From CAWBLP01 sp963789495 (GTDB lineage Bacteria > Pseudomonadota > Alphaproteobacteria > Acetobacterales > Acetobacteraceae), in assembly GCA_963789495.1 (NCBI GenBank), contig CAWBLP010000018.1, forward strand, positions 124,001 through 188,000: a stretch of 64,000 nucleotides of DNA, written 5' to 3'. A program made the position numbers and the translations under genes. The notes under the pieces were generated by a model, which was given only the letters and a program-made list of their open reading frames with translations, had not been told where the DNA came from and made no database searches. The first letter of the stretch is position 1. Every line of letters starts with the position of its first letter. This document shows positions 37,160-48,700 of the stretch, piece by piece.

Positions 37160-37762
37160 TTACCCGTTGGCACCCGCTGCTTCATTCGGTCCGGCAGTGT
37201 TCTGCCGCGTTCGTCTCAGTCCGGCTAGCCGTGTCGCTTCGATAAGCAGCGACTCGGCGAGCCTGCCGGGTGCGATTGCTACATGCACCACATAGTCACG
37301 TCCGAAGACCTTGCCCAGCGCCGCGCCTGGCAATGGCGCCAGCACGGGCATCGCCGGTGCTGCACCAGACAGGAGTCGCACCCGTTCGGCCTCGCTGCCG
37401 TCCGACGCCTGCAACACGATCTGCGCCCGCCCGGATCGCAGCCATTCGCGCGCCTTTTCGAATCCGGCAACTGCCTGGCCGGCGCGGCGGGAAAGGCCCA
37501 GCAGCTCGCCGATCCGCCGGATCAGAGCCACCTCAAGCACAACAAGGAGGTCGGGGGGCACCGAAACCGGACCACGAGCGGCCCTGGCAAACGCACGCGT
37601 TAAGTTTCCCTTCGCGCTCGCCGATTCTATCACATCCCCCGCCGCGCTCAACCAGATTCCCCGGCCGGGCAGCCTTGCAACCAGGTCAGGGACCAGCGAG
37701 CGGTCCGGCGCCACCACGAAGCGGATCATCCGCTCCTTCGGCAGCCGTTCCCGCGTCAGCAC
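37160..37762 (-). CDS. YlxR/L7Ae-type RNA-binding protein of the nusA-infB operon
   Basis: The visible 200 residues start at a GTG in the middle of the YlxR (DUF448) motif: codons just upstream spell LRRC before VLTRERLPKERMIRFVVAPD. The first domain therefore probably begins further upstream, where no ATG, GTG or TTG is in frame; a CTG, an ATC/ATT start or a lost base are possible. The second half (LLVVLEVALIRRIGELLGLSRRAGQAVAGFEKAREWLRSGRAQIVLQASD) is an L7Ae-like RNA-binding domain, the two-domain form usual in alphaproteobacteria. It lies between nusA and infB and is a likely RNA-binding modulator of transcription or translation. Confidence 0.82.
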   Translation of the reverse strand: MLTRERLPKERMIRFVVAPDRSLVPDLVARLPGRGIWLSAAGDVIESASAKGNLTRAFARAARGPVSVPPDLLVVLEVALIRRIGELLGLSRRAGQAVAGFEKAREWLRSGRAQIVLQASDGSEAERVRLLSGAAPAMPVLAPLPGAALGKVFGRDYVVHVAIAPGRLAESLLIEATRLAGLRRTRQNTAGPNEAAGANG

Positions 37763-37841
37763 GCACCGGCGCAGCGGGCCGGTTTCCGGCTCGTCTCCGT
37801 TGGTTCCGTCAGCGTCGGCAATCGGGTCGATGATGCCCTGT

Positions 37842-39380
<1,539 letters not shown>

Positions 39381-39392
39381 GGCGGGCCTCTG

Positions 39393-39914
39393 TCAGTTGG
39401 TCCGAGGTGGGGTTGTGGTGGCTTCGATCAGTGCGTCGGTCAGTACCAGCTTGGCCCGACGCAGGTCGGCGAGTGGCAGCGAGACTTCGGAGCCGTCGTC
39501 CAGCTGCATGCGTGCGGCCTGGTCGTCGGCGCCCAGAATGACACCCGAAAAACGCTTGCGTCCATTCACCGGGGCGATGACTTCGGCGCGGGCGAGATGG
39601 CCGGCATACCGGTTCCAGTCCTTGATGCGGGTGAGCGGACGATCGATGCCGGCAGAACTGATCTCCATGGTCCAGGCGCCAGGCATTGGATCGTTGACAT
39701 CCAGCACGGCGCCCAGCTGGTGGTTCAGCAGTTCACAGTCCTCGATGACGACGGGCGCGCCATCGGCACGATCAACCATGATCTGCACGGTGGGCCGATC
39801 CCGACCGAGCACGGCGACGCGCACCAGCTCATAGCCCAGATGTTGCAAGGTGGGCTCGATGATGGTTGCGATGCGGGCTTCGAGTCCCGAATGCTGCGTT
39901 GCCGTTTCGTGCAA
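39393..39914 (-). CDS. rimP: Ribosome maturation factor RimP
   Basis: From a TTG at 39914 the product has 173 residues: HETATQHSGLEARIATIIEPTLQHLGYELVRVAVLG, then CELLNHQLGAVLDVNDPMPGAWTMEISSAGIDRPL, the central RimP signature, and a C-terminal SH3-like domain (RFSGVILGADDQAARMQL). The TTG puts the start eight to ten residues before the conserved helix, as in relatives; no ATG or GTG is placed correctly. The codon lies just 3 bp after a terminator-like hairpin and T-tract, with no ordinary ribosome site. RimP assists 30S maturation. First gene of the rimP-nusA-ylxR-infB-rbfA operon. Confidence 0.9.
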   Translation of the reverse strand: MHETATQHSGLEARIATIIEPTLQHLGYELVRVAVLGRDRPTVQIMVDRADGAPVVIEDCELLNHQLGAVLDVNDPMPGAWTMEISSAGIDRPLTRIKDWNRYAGHLARAEVIAPVNGRKRFSGVILGADDQAARMQLDDGSEVSLPLADLRRAKLVLTDALIEATTTPPRTN

Positions 39915-39917
39915 AAC

Positions 39918-39943
39918 AAAAAAGGCGGCCCGTGAAGGCCACC
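39918..39943 (-). terminator. Terminator-like hairpin in the rimP leader (possible attenuator)
   Basis: On the minus strand GGTGGCC, a six-base loop and GGCCGCC form a stem (39943-39924), followed by six T residues (39923-39918), directly in front of the rimP start. No gene lies upstream on this strand, so its position suits leader attenuation of the operon rather than termination of another gene. Regulation by NusA or another factor is inference. Confidence 0.65.
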
Positions 39944-40020
39944 CCCCGTACCTCAGCGGAGAAGGATTTGCTTCACACACATAGCGAAGCCGCGGCTTGC
40001 ATGCAAGGGAGGTAAGCGTC

Positions 40021-40331
40021 GGGGATTTGCCCGGACCCAACCAGGAGGCGTTGCCTCCTTGACCTCCAGCAAAGGCTCGCCTTTGCAATTGGATTCGGTT
40101 TGGTGTGGGGGGGGGCACGCGTCCCCTCCCCATCCTAAACGGGGTCGGTTCCAAGTCGCCCAGCGTCCGGGCCCACACCGCTTTGGCAGTAAATTCTATC
40201 TAGGGCTTTATTTTTGGGAACTCCTTCTACACCCGCCGCTCCCCACCTCTATTTACATGACAGGGCCGGTTCCTTGGCGGGGGTTCCAGGGGCAGCGCCA
40301 CTTGATGGGGATTCGGGGGCAAAAGCCTCGG
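40021..40331. repeat. Palindromic intergenic repeat, copy 3 (diverged, about 310 bp)
   Basis: The left arm (40021-40113) keeps GGAGGCGTTGCCTCC and AAAGGCTCGCCTTT blocks and a G-run centre. The right arm is recognisable at 40123-40158 and again at about 40265-40331, separated by roughly 100 bp of unrelated AT-richer sequence that may be a small insertion. It lies in the divergent gap between the rimP operon and the XRE regulator gene. Confidence 0.65.
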
Positions 40332-40413
40332 AAAAGTTAGCGTGACGTAACAAATGACGCAGCTTTACCTCCGAGGTCATGGCCACCTGCTGCCGCGCGT
40401 GTAACATGGCGTC

Positions 40414-41286
40414 ATGTCACAAGTCAGCGCAGGCTTCGGACCGCTGCTGCGCGAATGGCGTCAGCGGCGTCGCATCAGCCAGCTCGACCTGGCCCTGCAA
40501 AGCAATGTGTCGGCGCGCCATGTCAGCTTCCTGGAAACCGGGCGCTCCCAGCCGAGCCGCGATATGGTGCTGCACCTGGCAGACGAGCTGGACATCCCGC
40601 TGCGGGAGAGGAACCTGCTGCTGACCGCGGCCGGCTATGCGCCGGTGTTCCGGGAGCGGACCTTGGCCGATCCGGCCTTCGGCGCGATCCGCCGGGCGGT
40701 GGAGCAGGTGATCCAGGGCCACACCCCCTTCCCCGCGCTGGCAATCGACCGGCACTGGACACTGGTTACCGCCAACGACGCCGCCTTGCGGCTGATGGGG
40801 GATGTCGAGCCGACCTTGTTGCAGCCGCCGGTGAACGTGCTTCGGGTCGCGCTGCATCCCTGCGGACTGGCGCCGCGCACGGCGAACCTGCCGGAATGGC
40901 GCGCCCATCTGCTCGATCGCCTGCGCCGGCAAACGGAGGCGACCGCCGATCCCGTGCTCATCGCTCTGCTGGCGGAACTCCGCGATTATCCGCAGGCCCG
41001 ATCGTCCCCACGGCCGAAGGCCCGGCAGGAGCATTCGGGGGCGGTGGTGCCGTTCGAGTTGGTGACGCATGCCGGGGTGATGAGCTTCATTTCAACCACT
41101 ACGGTGTTCGGCACGCCGGTCGACATCACCTTGGCGGAGCTGGCGCTGGAGTGTTTCTATCCCTCGGATGCCACGACCATCGCCCTGCTGCGCCAGGAAG
41201 CGGAGACTCGATCGGAGCATCTGCTGAACGATCCGGGGATCGAAACGCACAGCAATCGGTTGCGCCACGCTTTGGCGCGCGGCTGA
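40414..41286 (+). CDS. XRE-family transcriptional regulator with MmyB-type ligand-binding domain
   Basis: The 290-residue protein starts with a Cro/CI-type helix-turn-helix (LLREWRQRRRISQLDLALQSNVSARHVSFLETGRSQPSRDMVLHLADEL, residues 10-60). The C-terminal 200 residues form the MmyB-like PAS-related domain (ALAIDRHWTLVTANDAALRLMG and FISTTTVFGTPVDITLAELALECFYPSD). Members often control an adjacent oxidoreductase; none is next to it here. The neighbouring gene is a penicillin-binding protein on the same strand, 139 bp downstream. The ligand is unknown. Confidence 0.88.
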   Translation: MSQVSAGFGPLLREWRQRRRISQLDLALQSNVSARHVSFLETGRSQPSRDMVLHLADELDIPLRERNLLLTAAGYAPVFRERTLADPAFGAIRRAVEQVIQGHTPFPALAIDRHWTLVTANDAALRLMGDVEPTLLQPPVNVLRVALHPCGLAPRTANLPEWRAHLLDRLRRQTEATADPVLIALLAELRDYPQARSSPRPKARQEHSGAVVPFELVTHAGVMSFISTTTVFGTPVDITLAELALECFYPSDATTIALLRQEAETRSEHLLNDPGIETHSNRLRHALARG

Positions 41287-41425
41287 GGACCGATCCGCGC
41301 GAATCGTGGCGAGTTGGCGGGGGTTGCGACTGAGAAGAGGGCGCCACCCGCTGGTCGAAAAATCGTTCCCATCCAACTGATTTTTCAGCTAAATTGCCGC
41401 CTTCGCAGCCACGCCCCAGCTCCGG

Positions 41426-43288
41426 ATGCCGCGCGCCACCCGCACCAGCCAACGCCATGGATCCTCCGCCCGCTCTGTCCCGGCCGCGCGGCGCCTGCCG
41501 GCCGGCCAGGGTAGCCGTACCCCGCCGCGCGGACGCAGCACGGTCGCCGAGGCGCCGGCACCGGCCAGACCGCGCCGCCGTCGCCTCCGCCTGCTCCGCT
41601 GGGGGTTCATCGCAACGGTATGGGTCGCACTGGCGCTGGCGGTCACCGTGCTGTGGTTCGCCCGCGACCTGCCACGCCCGGCCGATGCGCTGGACGCCGT
41701 CCGCCGCCCAAGCCTGACGCTGCAGGACCGCACCGGCCGCATCTTCGCCAGTTTTGGCGATGTGGTGGGCGAGAAGCTGCGACTGTCGGACCTGCCCGCC
41801 GCGATGCCCGCCGCTGTGGTTTCGGTGGAGGACCGACGGTTCTGGCACCATCGCGGCATCGACTTGATTGGCTTGGCTCGCGCCGCCTGGATTGACTTGC
41901 TGGCCAGGCGCATCGTGCAGGGCGGCTCCACCATCACGCAGCAGGTCGCCAAGACGCTGTTTCTCAGCAACGCCCGCACCATCAGCCGCAAGGTGCAGGA
42001 ACTGCTGCTGACGCTGTGGCTGGAACACAGCTTCACCAAACGCGAGATTCTCGAGATCTACCTGAACCGGGTCTATCTCGGGTCGGGCGCCTGGGGGGTC
42101 GATGCGGCGGCGCGCATGTATTTCGGTATTTCGGCGCGCCACCTGAAGCTCTGGCAGGCGGCTGTGCTGGCAGGACTGCCCCGCGCACCCTCGCGCTTCA
42201 ACCCGCGGGTCAACCCGTCCGCGGCTGAGGCGCGCGGCAAGGAGGTGCTCGCCGCGATGGCGGAGACCGGTGCGATCACCGCCGCGCAGGCCCAGTTGGC
42301 CGCGTCGCAGATCGCGTTTCCGCCACCGCCTGCCGCCGCCGCCGGGTGGTTCGCCGATTGGGCGGCCGCCGAGGCACAGTCCGTGCTGCCCGAGGATACC
42401 GACGCCAGTCTGCGCACCACGCTGGACTCGCGGTTGCAGACCATCGCGGAAACGAGGCTGGACGCGTTACTAAACGGGCCCGGCACGCGGGCCGCTGCCG
42501 GCCAGGGCGCCGTGGTGGTGCTGGATGCCGCAACCGGGGCCGTTCGCGCCATGGTGGGCGGACGCGACTACCGTGCGGGATCTTACAACCGCGCGGTGCT
42601 GGCACGCCGCCAGCCGGGTTCTGCGTTCAAGCCATTCACCTGGCTGGCCGCCCTGCAGGCGGGCAAGCGGCCCGACGACACGGTGCTGGATGCACCGGTG
42701 CGTATCGGCAAATGGAGCCCGCATAACTTCGAGCCGCACTACCAGGGCGAGATCACCCTGCAGGAGGCGCTGGCCGAGTCCAGCAATACCGCCGCGGTCC
42801 GCCTGCTGCTGGCATCCGGCGGACCCCGCGCGGTCGCAGCTGAGGCCGCCCGGCTCGGCATTGCCGATCGGCTGCCCGACGACGCCTCGCTCGCCCTCGG
42901 CACCGGCGAGGTCGGGCTTTTGGAATTGTCCGCCGCCTATGCGCCGTTCTTCAATGGCGGCAAGCGGGTGACGCCCTGGGGGATCGAAGGTGCCGCGCAT
43001 ACGCCAACCCAGCCGGTCATCACAGCGGACCAGGCCGCAATGATGGCGCAGATGCTGACCGCGGTCGTCGCGCGCGGCACCGGACGCGCGGCTTCCGTTG
43101 CCGGCCACCACGTCGCCGGCAAGACCGGCACCACCTCGGATTTCCGCGACGCCTGGTTCATCGGCTGCGTTGACGGCATGGTGATCGGCATCTGGTTGGG
43201 CAACGACGACAATCGGCCCATGAAGTCCGTGCAGGGTGGCGGCCTGCCAGCGCAACTGTTCCACGATATCGCCGTAACGCTGCGCTGA
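41426..43288 (+). CDS. Class A penicillin-binding protein (glycosyltransferase/transpeptidase)
   Basis: The 620-residue protein has a short basic cytoplasmic tail and one anchor (RLLRWGFIATVWVALALAVTVLWFARDL). A GT51 domain follows, with VSVEDRRFWHHRGID (catalytic Glu), GGSTITQQVAKTLFL and EIYLNRVYLGSGAWG. The transpeptidase domain has the SxxK serine in RQPGSAFKPF, SSN in AESSNTAA and KTGTT. It polymerises and cross-links peptidoglycan in the periplasm. At 620 residues it is shorter than PBP1a and closer to PBP1c or short alphaproteobacterial class A proteins, but lacks the PBP1c C-terminal domain. The exact start within the basic tail is uncertain. Confidence 0.92.
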   Translation: MPRATRTSQRHGSSARSVPAARRLPAGQGSRTPPRGRSTVAEAPAPARPRRRRLRLLRWGFIATVWVALALAVTVLWFARDLPRPADALDAVRRPSLTLQDRTGRIFASFGDVVGEKLRLSDLPAAMPAAVVSVEDRRFWHHRGIDLIGLARAAWIDLLARRIVQGGSTITQQVAKTLFLSNARTISRKVQELLLTLWLEHSFTKREILEIYLNRVYLGSGAWGVDAAARMYFGISARHLKLWQAAVLAGLPRAPSRFNPRVNPSAAEARGKEVLAAMAETGAITAAQAQLAASQIAFPPPPAAAAGWFADWAAAEAQSVLPEDTDASLRTTLDSRLQTIAETRLDALLNGPGTRAAAGQGAVVVLDAATGAVRAMVGGRDYRAGSYNRAVLARRQPGSAFKPFTWLAALQAGKRPDDTVLDAPVRIGKWSPHNFEPHYQGEITLQEALAESSNTAAVRLLLASGGPRAVAAEAARLGIADRLPDDASLALGTGEVGLLELSAAYAPFFNGGKRVTPWGIEGAAHTPTQPVITADQAAMMAQMLTAVVARGTGRAASVAGHHVAGKTGTTSDFRDAWFIGCVDGMVIGIWLGNDDNRPMKSVQGGGLPAQLFHDIAVTLR

Positions 43289-43530
43289 TCGGGCCCGCGG
43301 CGCGGACCGGATGACTTGGGCAGCGCGACGCCATGACCGAAGGCGCTGCTGCATAGCGGCATGAAACTGTCTGTGGCGGGCTCGCGCCGGCGCTGGCGTT
43401 CACATGCCGTTGCGCGAGGGAACCAGACGCCATCCCGACCCCTTTCATATTCAGGCCGCGGCGACTGCTCTGAAGTCAGGAGCGGCGGCGAACCAGGCGC
43501 TTAGATCGCGACCACATCAGGAGAAAGTTC

Positions 43531-44190
43531 ATGATTCAGGCCCGAACCCTCGGCGCAGCGCTCGCCCTCGGCGCTCTGACGGCGCTGCCCGCGTGCTCGA
43601 TGTTCGACCATCACGCCAGCAGCCAGTACGGCCACAGCAGCGCGCCGAGCAGCTACAGCAATGCCGGCACGCCCAACAACACCGCCGCAATGGGTAACAA
43701 CGTGACCCAGGCGCCGGTCACCCCCGATCTGGTCCGCAAGGTGCAGACCGCGCTGCATCAGGATGGCGCCTATAACGGCCAGATCGACGGGATATGGGGG
43801 CCGCGCACCGAAAACGCCGTGCGCCACTACCAGCAGGCGCACAGCCTCACCCAGTCCGGCGCGATCGACGAGGCGACGCTGCAGGCGCTGAACGTGCCAT
43901 CTGATAACGGCCAATACGGCCACAGCAATACCGGCCACGACAGCATGGGCCAGAACAACATGGGCCCTAACGGCACGGGACAAGGCAATAGCTACTCGAC
44001 CAGCGGGTCCACCGATACCACCCGCACTTACAGCACCGGCAGCGGCAACTCGGGCAGCAACCACGCCGACTCGATGCCGTATCCGTCAGGCAACGGCCCG
44101 GCCCAGAACAGCGGGACAAGCAGCTACAACAGCAATGGGGCGGCCGGTAACGGTTCAACCAACTCCGGCAGCGGCAACACCAGCCGCTAA
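43531..44190 (+). CDS. Peptidoglycan-binding lipoprotein with Ser/Asn/Gly-rich tail
   Basis: The 219-residue protein has a lipoprotein signal peptide (LTALPACSMF; cysteine at residue 22). A low-complexity linker is followed by one PG_binding_1 domain (LVRKVQTALHQDGAYNGQIDGIWGPRTENAVRHYQQAHSL, residues 67-107). The remaining 95 residues are a disordered tail rich in Ser, Gly, Asn and Thr. It is expected to sit in the outer membrane or periplasm and bind the cell wall. It follows the penicillin-binding-protein gene by 242 bp on the same strand; an AGGAGAAAG ribosome site precedes the ATG. Confidence 0.82.
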   Translation: MIQARTLGAALALGALTALPACSMFDHHASSQYGHSSAPSSYSNAGTPNNTAAMGNNVTQAPVTPDLVRKVQTALHQDGAYNGQIDGIWGPRTENAVRHYQQAHSLTQSGAIDEATLQALNVPSDNGQYGHSNTGHDSMGQNNMGPNGTGQGNSYSTSGSTDTTRTYSTGSGNSGSNHADSMPYPSGNGPAQNSGTSSYNSNGAAGNGSTNSGSGNTSR

Positions 44191-44977
44191 CGGGCGTCCG
44201 CGCCAGGCCGAGCCTTCTCCCCGGGGGCGCGGCCTGGCCGCGTGTCGCGGCGCACCCTGCGCCAAGCTGTTGCAGGCGGGCAGCACTGCACGCCATGGTT
44301 GCGCCCCACGCATCACGAGATGCGGGGCGCTGCAGCGGCGCGTTTCGTGTTTGCGCGCGAAGCTGACGCATTGCTGCGGGAGTGGCCGGTCCTCTCGCGA
44401 ATCCTTATCATTGGATGGCTGCAACGAGTGAAAGCTTGCTCCGGAGCAACCGACGCCGTGTCTCCGGTCGAACAGACCCATCACATCAAACTCGGAGCGG
44501 AGACCGCCAGTTCTGCACCGGGCGCCGCGCGCGTCAGGCCGATTGTGTTGTAAGCCGCGGATGACAAACTGCTTTATTTCCGGTCCCTTTCATAGTCTCC
44601 CAATCGGCAGTGAGCCGCCAGTGGCGCAAAGCAGCCGGCGCTGCCTGCATCCGCTCCTGCGACGCCGAAACAAAGCGCGGGATGCTGTCTTCCAACTCGA
44701 TCGCGTCCCCGGTGCGGCCTGTTTGAGTATCGCGGCGGCCAGTGCGTCCGGATCCTCCGGTCGACGGACCGACCACCGGTCCCAGGAATTCCGGCGTCCC
44801 GCCACCATGCGATCCGCGTCTATATTCAGATACAAAATAGTCCTAAAAATGATATTATCTTGACGAAGCTTTACATCCTCACATCCTTGTGATACCGCAT
44901 CGTTAACGATGGATCACGAACGATCGGCACGTCAATGACGCGGGTTCGGTCCCGTCGTGCGGCTCTGGGAGGGATGC
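44191..44977. other. Intergenic region, AT-rich near its right end, no gene seen
   Basis: The 787-bp gap has several weak frames on both strands without codon bias or family resemblance. Near 44820-44900 composition drops sharply in GC (ATTCAGATAC, AAATGATATTATCTTGACG), which probably marks the promoter of the PEP-CTERM gene. A short palindrome (TTGCTCCGGAGCAA) lies near 44439-44452. Confidence 0.45.
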
Positions 44978-45716
44978 ATGACACGATCAATTGGCCCGCT
45001 AGCGGCCCTGATGCTTTTGATCGGCGGCGTGTTCTGTCAGGCCCAGGCGCAAAGCACCGGATTGATCGGCGGCAATCAACTTACCCTCGGAAGCCTCGTG
45101 TTCACCATCAGCTCCTGCACGATCACCGAAGGGGCGGGCTCGACCTACCACGCCTGTGATGGCAGCGATAATTTGACGCTTGCGAGGGACCCTGGATTTC
45201 AGCGGTGTCGGGGTCGGTGTGATCATCAAGTCGATGAATGCCGGCACGCCGATCCTGTCCGCGACCGGTTGCGGCGCCTCCTGCGCGGCGGATGTCTCCT
45301 ATGATCTCAGCCTGACATTGGATATCGCGGCGCTCGACGCCAATACCACGTTTACCGGGATTTCTCAGAGCCTGACAGGTTCGGCCAATCCCAACACGGT
45401 GCAGAACCAGCAATCGGTCGGCGTCGGCGAGGCCGCCTACGACACGACCTATACGAGCTACCTGTCGCTCAGCACGGATCTGTCGAACCCCAGCATGTCG
45501 GGCAACTTCGCCGTGCACTGCCCGGCTGTCGTCACCTGTTTCTCAATCACCAAGGATATCGGCCTCCTGGTGAACCACGCGACGGATGGCAGCCAACTCG
45601 CGCTGACCACCGTCTCGCAAGGCTTCATCGAAACGCCTGAGCCCGCCTCGATGGCCATCCTGACCGTCGGTCTGCTCGGCCTCGGCACCATCCGGCGCAC
45701 GTTCGCCCGGCGCTGA
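44978..45716 (+). CDS. PEP-CTERM exported protein, one frame break
   Basis: The ATG at 44978 follows GGGAGGG. The product opens with a Sec signal peptide (MTRSIGPLAALMLLIGGVFCQAQAQ) and a beta-rich domain with paired cysteines. It ends TPEPASMAILTVGLLGLGTIRRTFARR, a PEP-CTERM sorting signal: PEP motif, hydrophobic segment, basic end. The frame breaks near 45179-45181; removing one T in ACGCTTGCGAGG gives DNLTLRGTLDFSGVG and a 245-residue protein. PEP-CTERM proteins are cut by an exosortase, typically in bacteria making exopolysaccharide. No exosortase is in the window. The neighbouring giant surface protein shares the style of its beta-rich segments. Confidence 0.75.
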
Positions 45717-45775
45717 TCTCCGCCCCCTAGTCCGCCCCCCAGTCCGCCGTCCTCTCGCTTGCGAGGTTTCGAACC

Positions 45776-48700
45776 ATGGCTTCCCGGTCCTTCAGCAACC
45801 TGGTGAACCAGGACCTGACATTCACGTCGATTACCGTCAACGAGCTGGACATCGGCAGCGTCAATGCCTTCGTCAGCACGGCCCACGGCCCACGGCCCTT
45901 CGGCGATCGCGCCGACCGGCTATGTCGGCATGCAATGGAGCGCATTCCACGCCGGTGCCTTCGGGCCAGGTGCCTCCACCAGCTTCACCATCAGCTACGA
46001 TGTCGACGTCACGGACCCGACGCGGGCGATCACCAGCCTGCAGGAGCTCTATATCGTCGACACGCTGGTCGGGAATGCCCAAGCGACAGCGACCGAGAGG
46101 GTATTCGACAGCAGCGGTAACCTGATCACGACACTGACCTGGAACAGCGGCGGCAATCCGGCGGCACTCACCACGTTGCCGATCGCCTACCAACATTTGC
46201 ATGTCGAGCTGTCGATCACCGAGACGGTGACAAGCAACGCCGGCAGCCTCGATAAGGTCGATATCAGCGTCATCCAGCAGAATTTCGGCCAGACCGCGAC
46301 CTCGCAGCTGGCAACGATCGGCGACAACGTCTTCTACGACGCCGCCGGCACCGGCATTCAGAACGACTACGCTGGCACGCCGGATGCGAGCCCGGGCGTG
46401 CCTGGTGTCGAGGTCGACCTGTTCAAGCTGGTCGGCGCCACCTACACGCAGGTTGCCAGCACGACCACGGATGCGGACGGACTGTATCAGTTCATCGTCA
46501 ATCCCGGCACGTATGAGCTGCATTTTGTCGCGCCGGTCGGCTTCACGCTGTCCCCGCAGCACCTGACGCCGACCGACCTGGGGAGCACGCCGTTCCAGAC
46601 CACTGGCACAACCGGGCCGATCACCGTCAACGCCGGCGATCATCTGCACTGGATCGATGCCGGCATCGTACCGCCGGGAGGTGGCGACCAGGCCACCGCG
46701 GAAATCGGCGATATGTGTGGCTCGACGCGAATGCCAACGGCGTTCAGGAGGGCAACGAGTTCGGCATCGCCGGCGTCACCGTAGTGCTGGAGGATACGAC
46801 CGGCACCAACGTGCTGGCCACCACCACCACCGACGCCACCGGCTACTATCACTTCGCCGGCCTGTCGGCCGGCCAGTACACCGTGCAGTTCGTCGCGCCG
46901 ACTGGCGGTGTGTTCACCACTCCGCTGCAGGGCGGCAACATGGCGACCGACTCCGATGCCAACAGCGCCGGCCTGACCGCGCCTGTTACGCTGGTGTCCG
47001 GCCAGAACGACACCACGATCGATGCCGGCGTCTATCAGCCGGCGGCGTTGGGCGACTACGTGTGGCTCGATGCCAATGCGAACGGCGTGCAGGACGGCGG
47101 CGAAGCCGGCATCGCCGGCGTCACGGTGACGCTGGAAGACGCCAGCGGCACCACGGTACTGGCGACGACCACCACCGATGCAACCGGGCACTACGCGTTC
47201 ACCGGCCTGACGCCCGGCCAGTACGAGGTGCAGTTCGTCGCGCCGACTGGCGGTGTGTTCACCACGCCGCTGCAGGGTGGCAACACGGGGACCGACTCCG
47301 ATGCCAACAGCGCCGGCCTGACCGCGCCTGTTACGCTGGTGTCCGGCCAGAACGACACCACGATCGATGCGGGCATTTACCAGCCCGCCGCACTGGGCGA
47401 CTACGTGTGGCTCGATGCCAACGCGAACGGCGTGCAGGACGGCGACGAAGCCGGCATCGCCGGCGTCACGGTGACGCTGGAAAACGCCAGCGGCACCACG
47501 GTATTGGCGACGACCACCACCGATGCAACCGGGCACTACGCATTCACCGGCCTGACGCCCGGCCAGTACACCGTGCAGTTCGTCGCGCCGACTGGCGGTG
47601 TCTTCACCACCCCACTGCAGGGTGGCAACACGGCGCTCGACTCCGATGCCAACAGCGTCGGCCTGACCGCGCCTATAACGCTGGTGTCCGGCCAGAACGA
47701 CACCACGATCGATGCCGGCGTCTATCAGCCGGCGGCGTTGGGCGACTACGTGTGGCTCGATGCCAATGCGAACGGCGTGCAGGACGGCGGCGAAGCCGGC
47801 ATCGCCGGCGTCACGGTGACGCTGGAAGACGCCAGCGGCACCACGGGTACTGGCGACGACCACCACCGATGCAACCGGGCACTACGCGTTCACCGGTCTG
47901 ACGCCCGGCCAGTACACCGTGCAGTTCGTCGCGCCGACTGGCGGTGTCTTCACCACCCCACTGCAGGGTGACGACACGGCGCTCGATTCCAATGCCAATG
48001 GCGCGGGACAAACCGCTGCCGTGACATTGGTCTCCGGCCAGAACGACACCACCATCGACGCCGGACTCTATGCCAATCAGACAGGCTCGATCGGCGATCT
48101 GGTGTGGTTCGAACTCCAATGCCGACGGCCTCCAGAACCACTGCGAGGATGGCATTGCCGGTGTTACGGTGAACCTGATCGGTGCAGGCGCAGACGGGAC
48201 GTTCGACACCGAGGACGATCAGATCCTGTCGACCACCACCACGGACACCGCTGGCGCCTATCACTTCAACAACCTCGCGCCCGGTAGCTACGAGGTGCAG
48301 GTCATCGCGCCCATCGGCTATCATTTCAGCACATCGTTCCAGGGTAGCAATACCGGGCTCGATTCCAACACCAATGCACCGGTTACGCCGCATCCGTTAC
48401 GGTGACGACCGGAACCAACATCGCCATCGATTCCGGCCTGTATCAGATTGCCCCACTCAGCACATGCGATCTGCAGGTCCTGAACGGGTGCGGCTCCAGC
48501 TACGGCCCAGCCTCCGGCGCCACCTTCACGGATGGCCCGATCATCGTCGTCAGCGGCACCGCTGCCCCGTTGTTCACCGGCCCTGACGCCGGCCATGTCG
48601 ACAGCGTCGTGCTGGTGCTCAGTGCCAACGCAAGCGCCATCGCATCCCTTGGCTCGCAAACCATCCAGCTCGTCTTCAATGGCCAGAGCGTGACGTTCTC

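Noticed and set aside
44534..44863. Overlapping small frames on both strands in the gap before the PEP-CTERM gene
   Set aside because: Neither has a good ribosome site, codon bias or family resemblance; the two overlap and at most one could be real.
45765..45790. tRNA-like GTTTCGAACC string ahead of the surface-protein gene
   Set aside because: It resembles a T-loop by chance; no acceptor, D or anticodon stem could be built around it.
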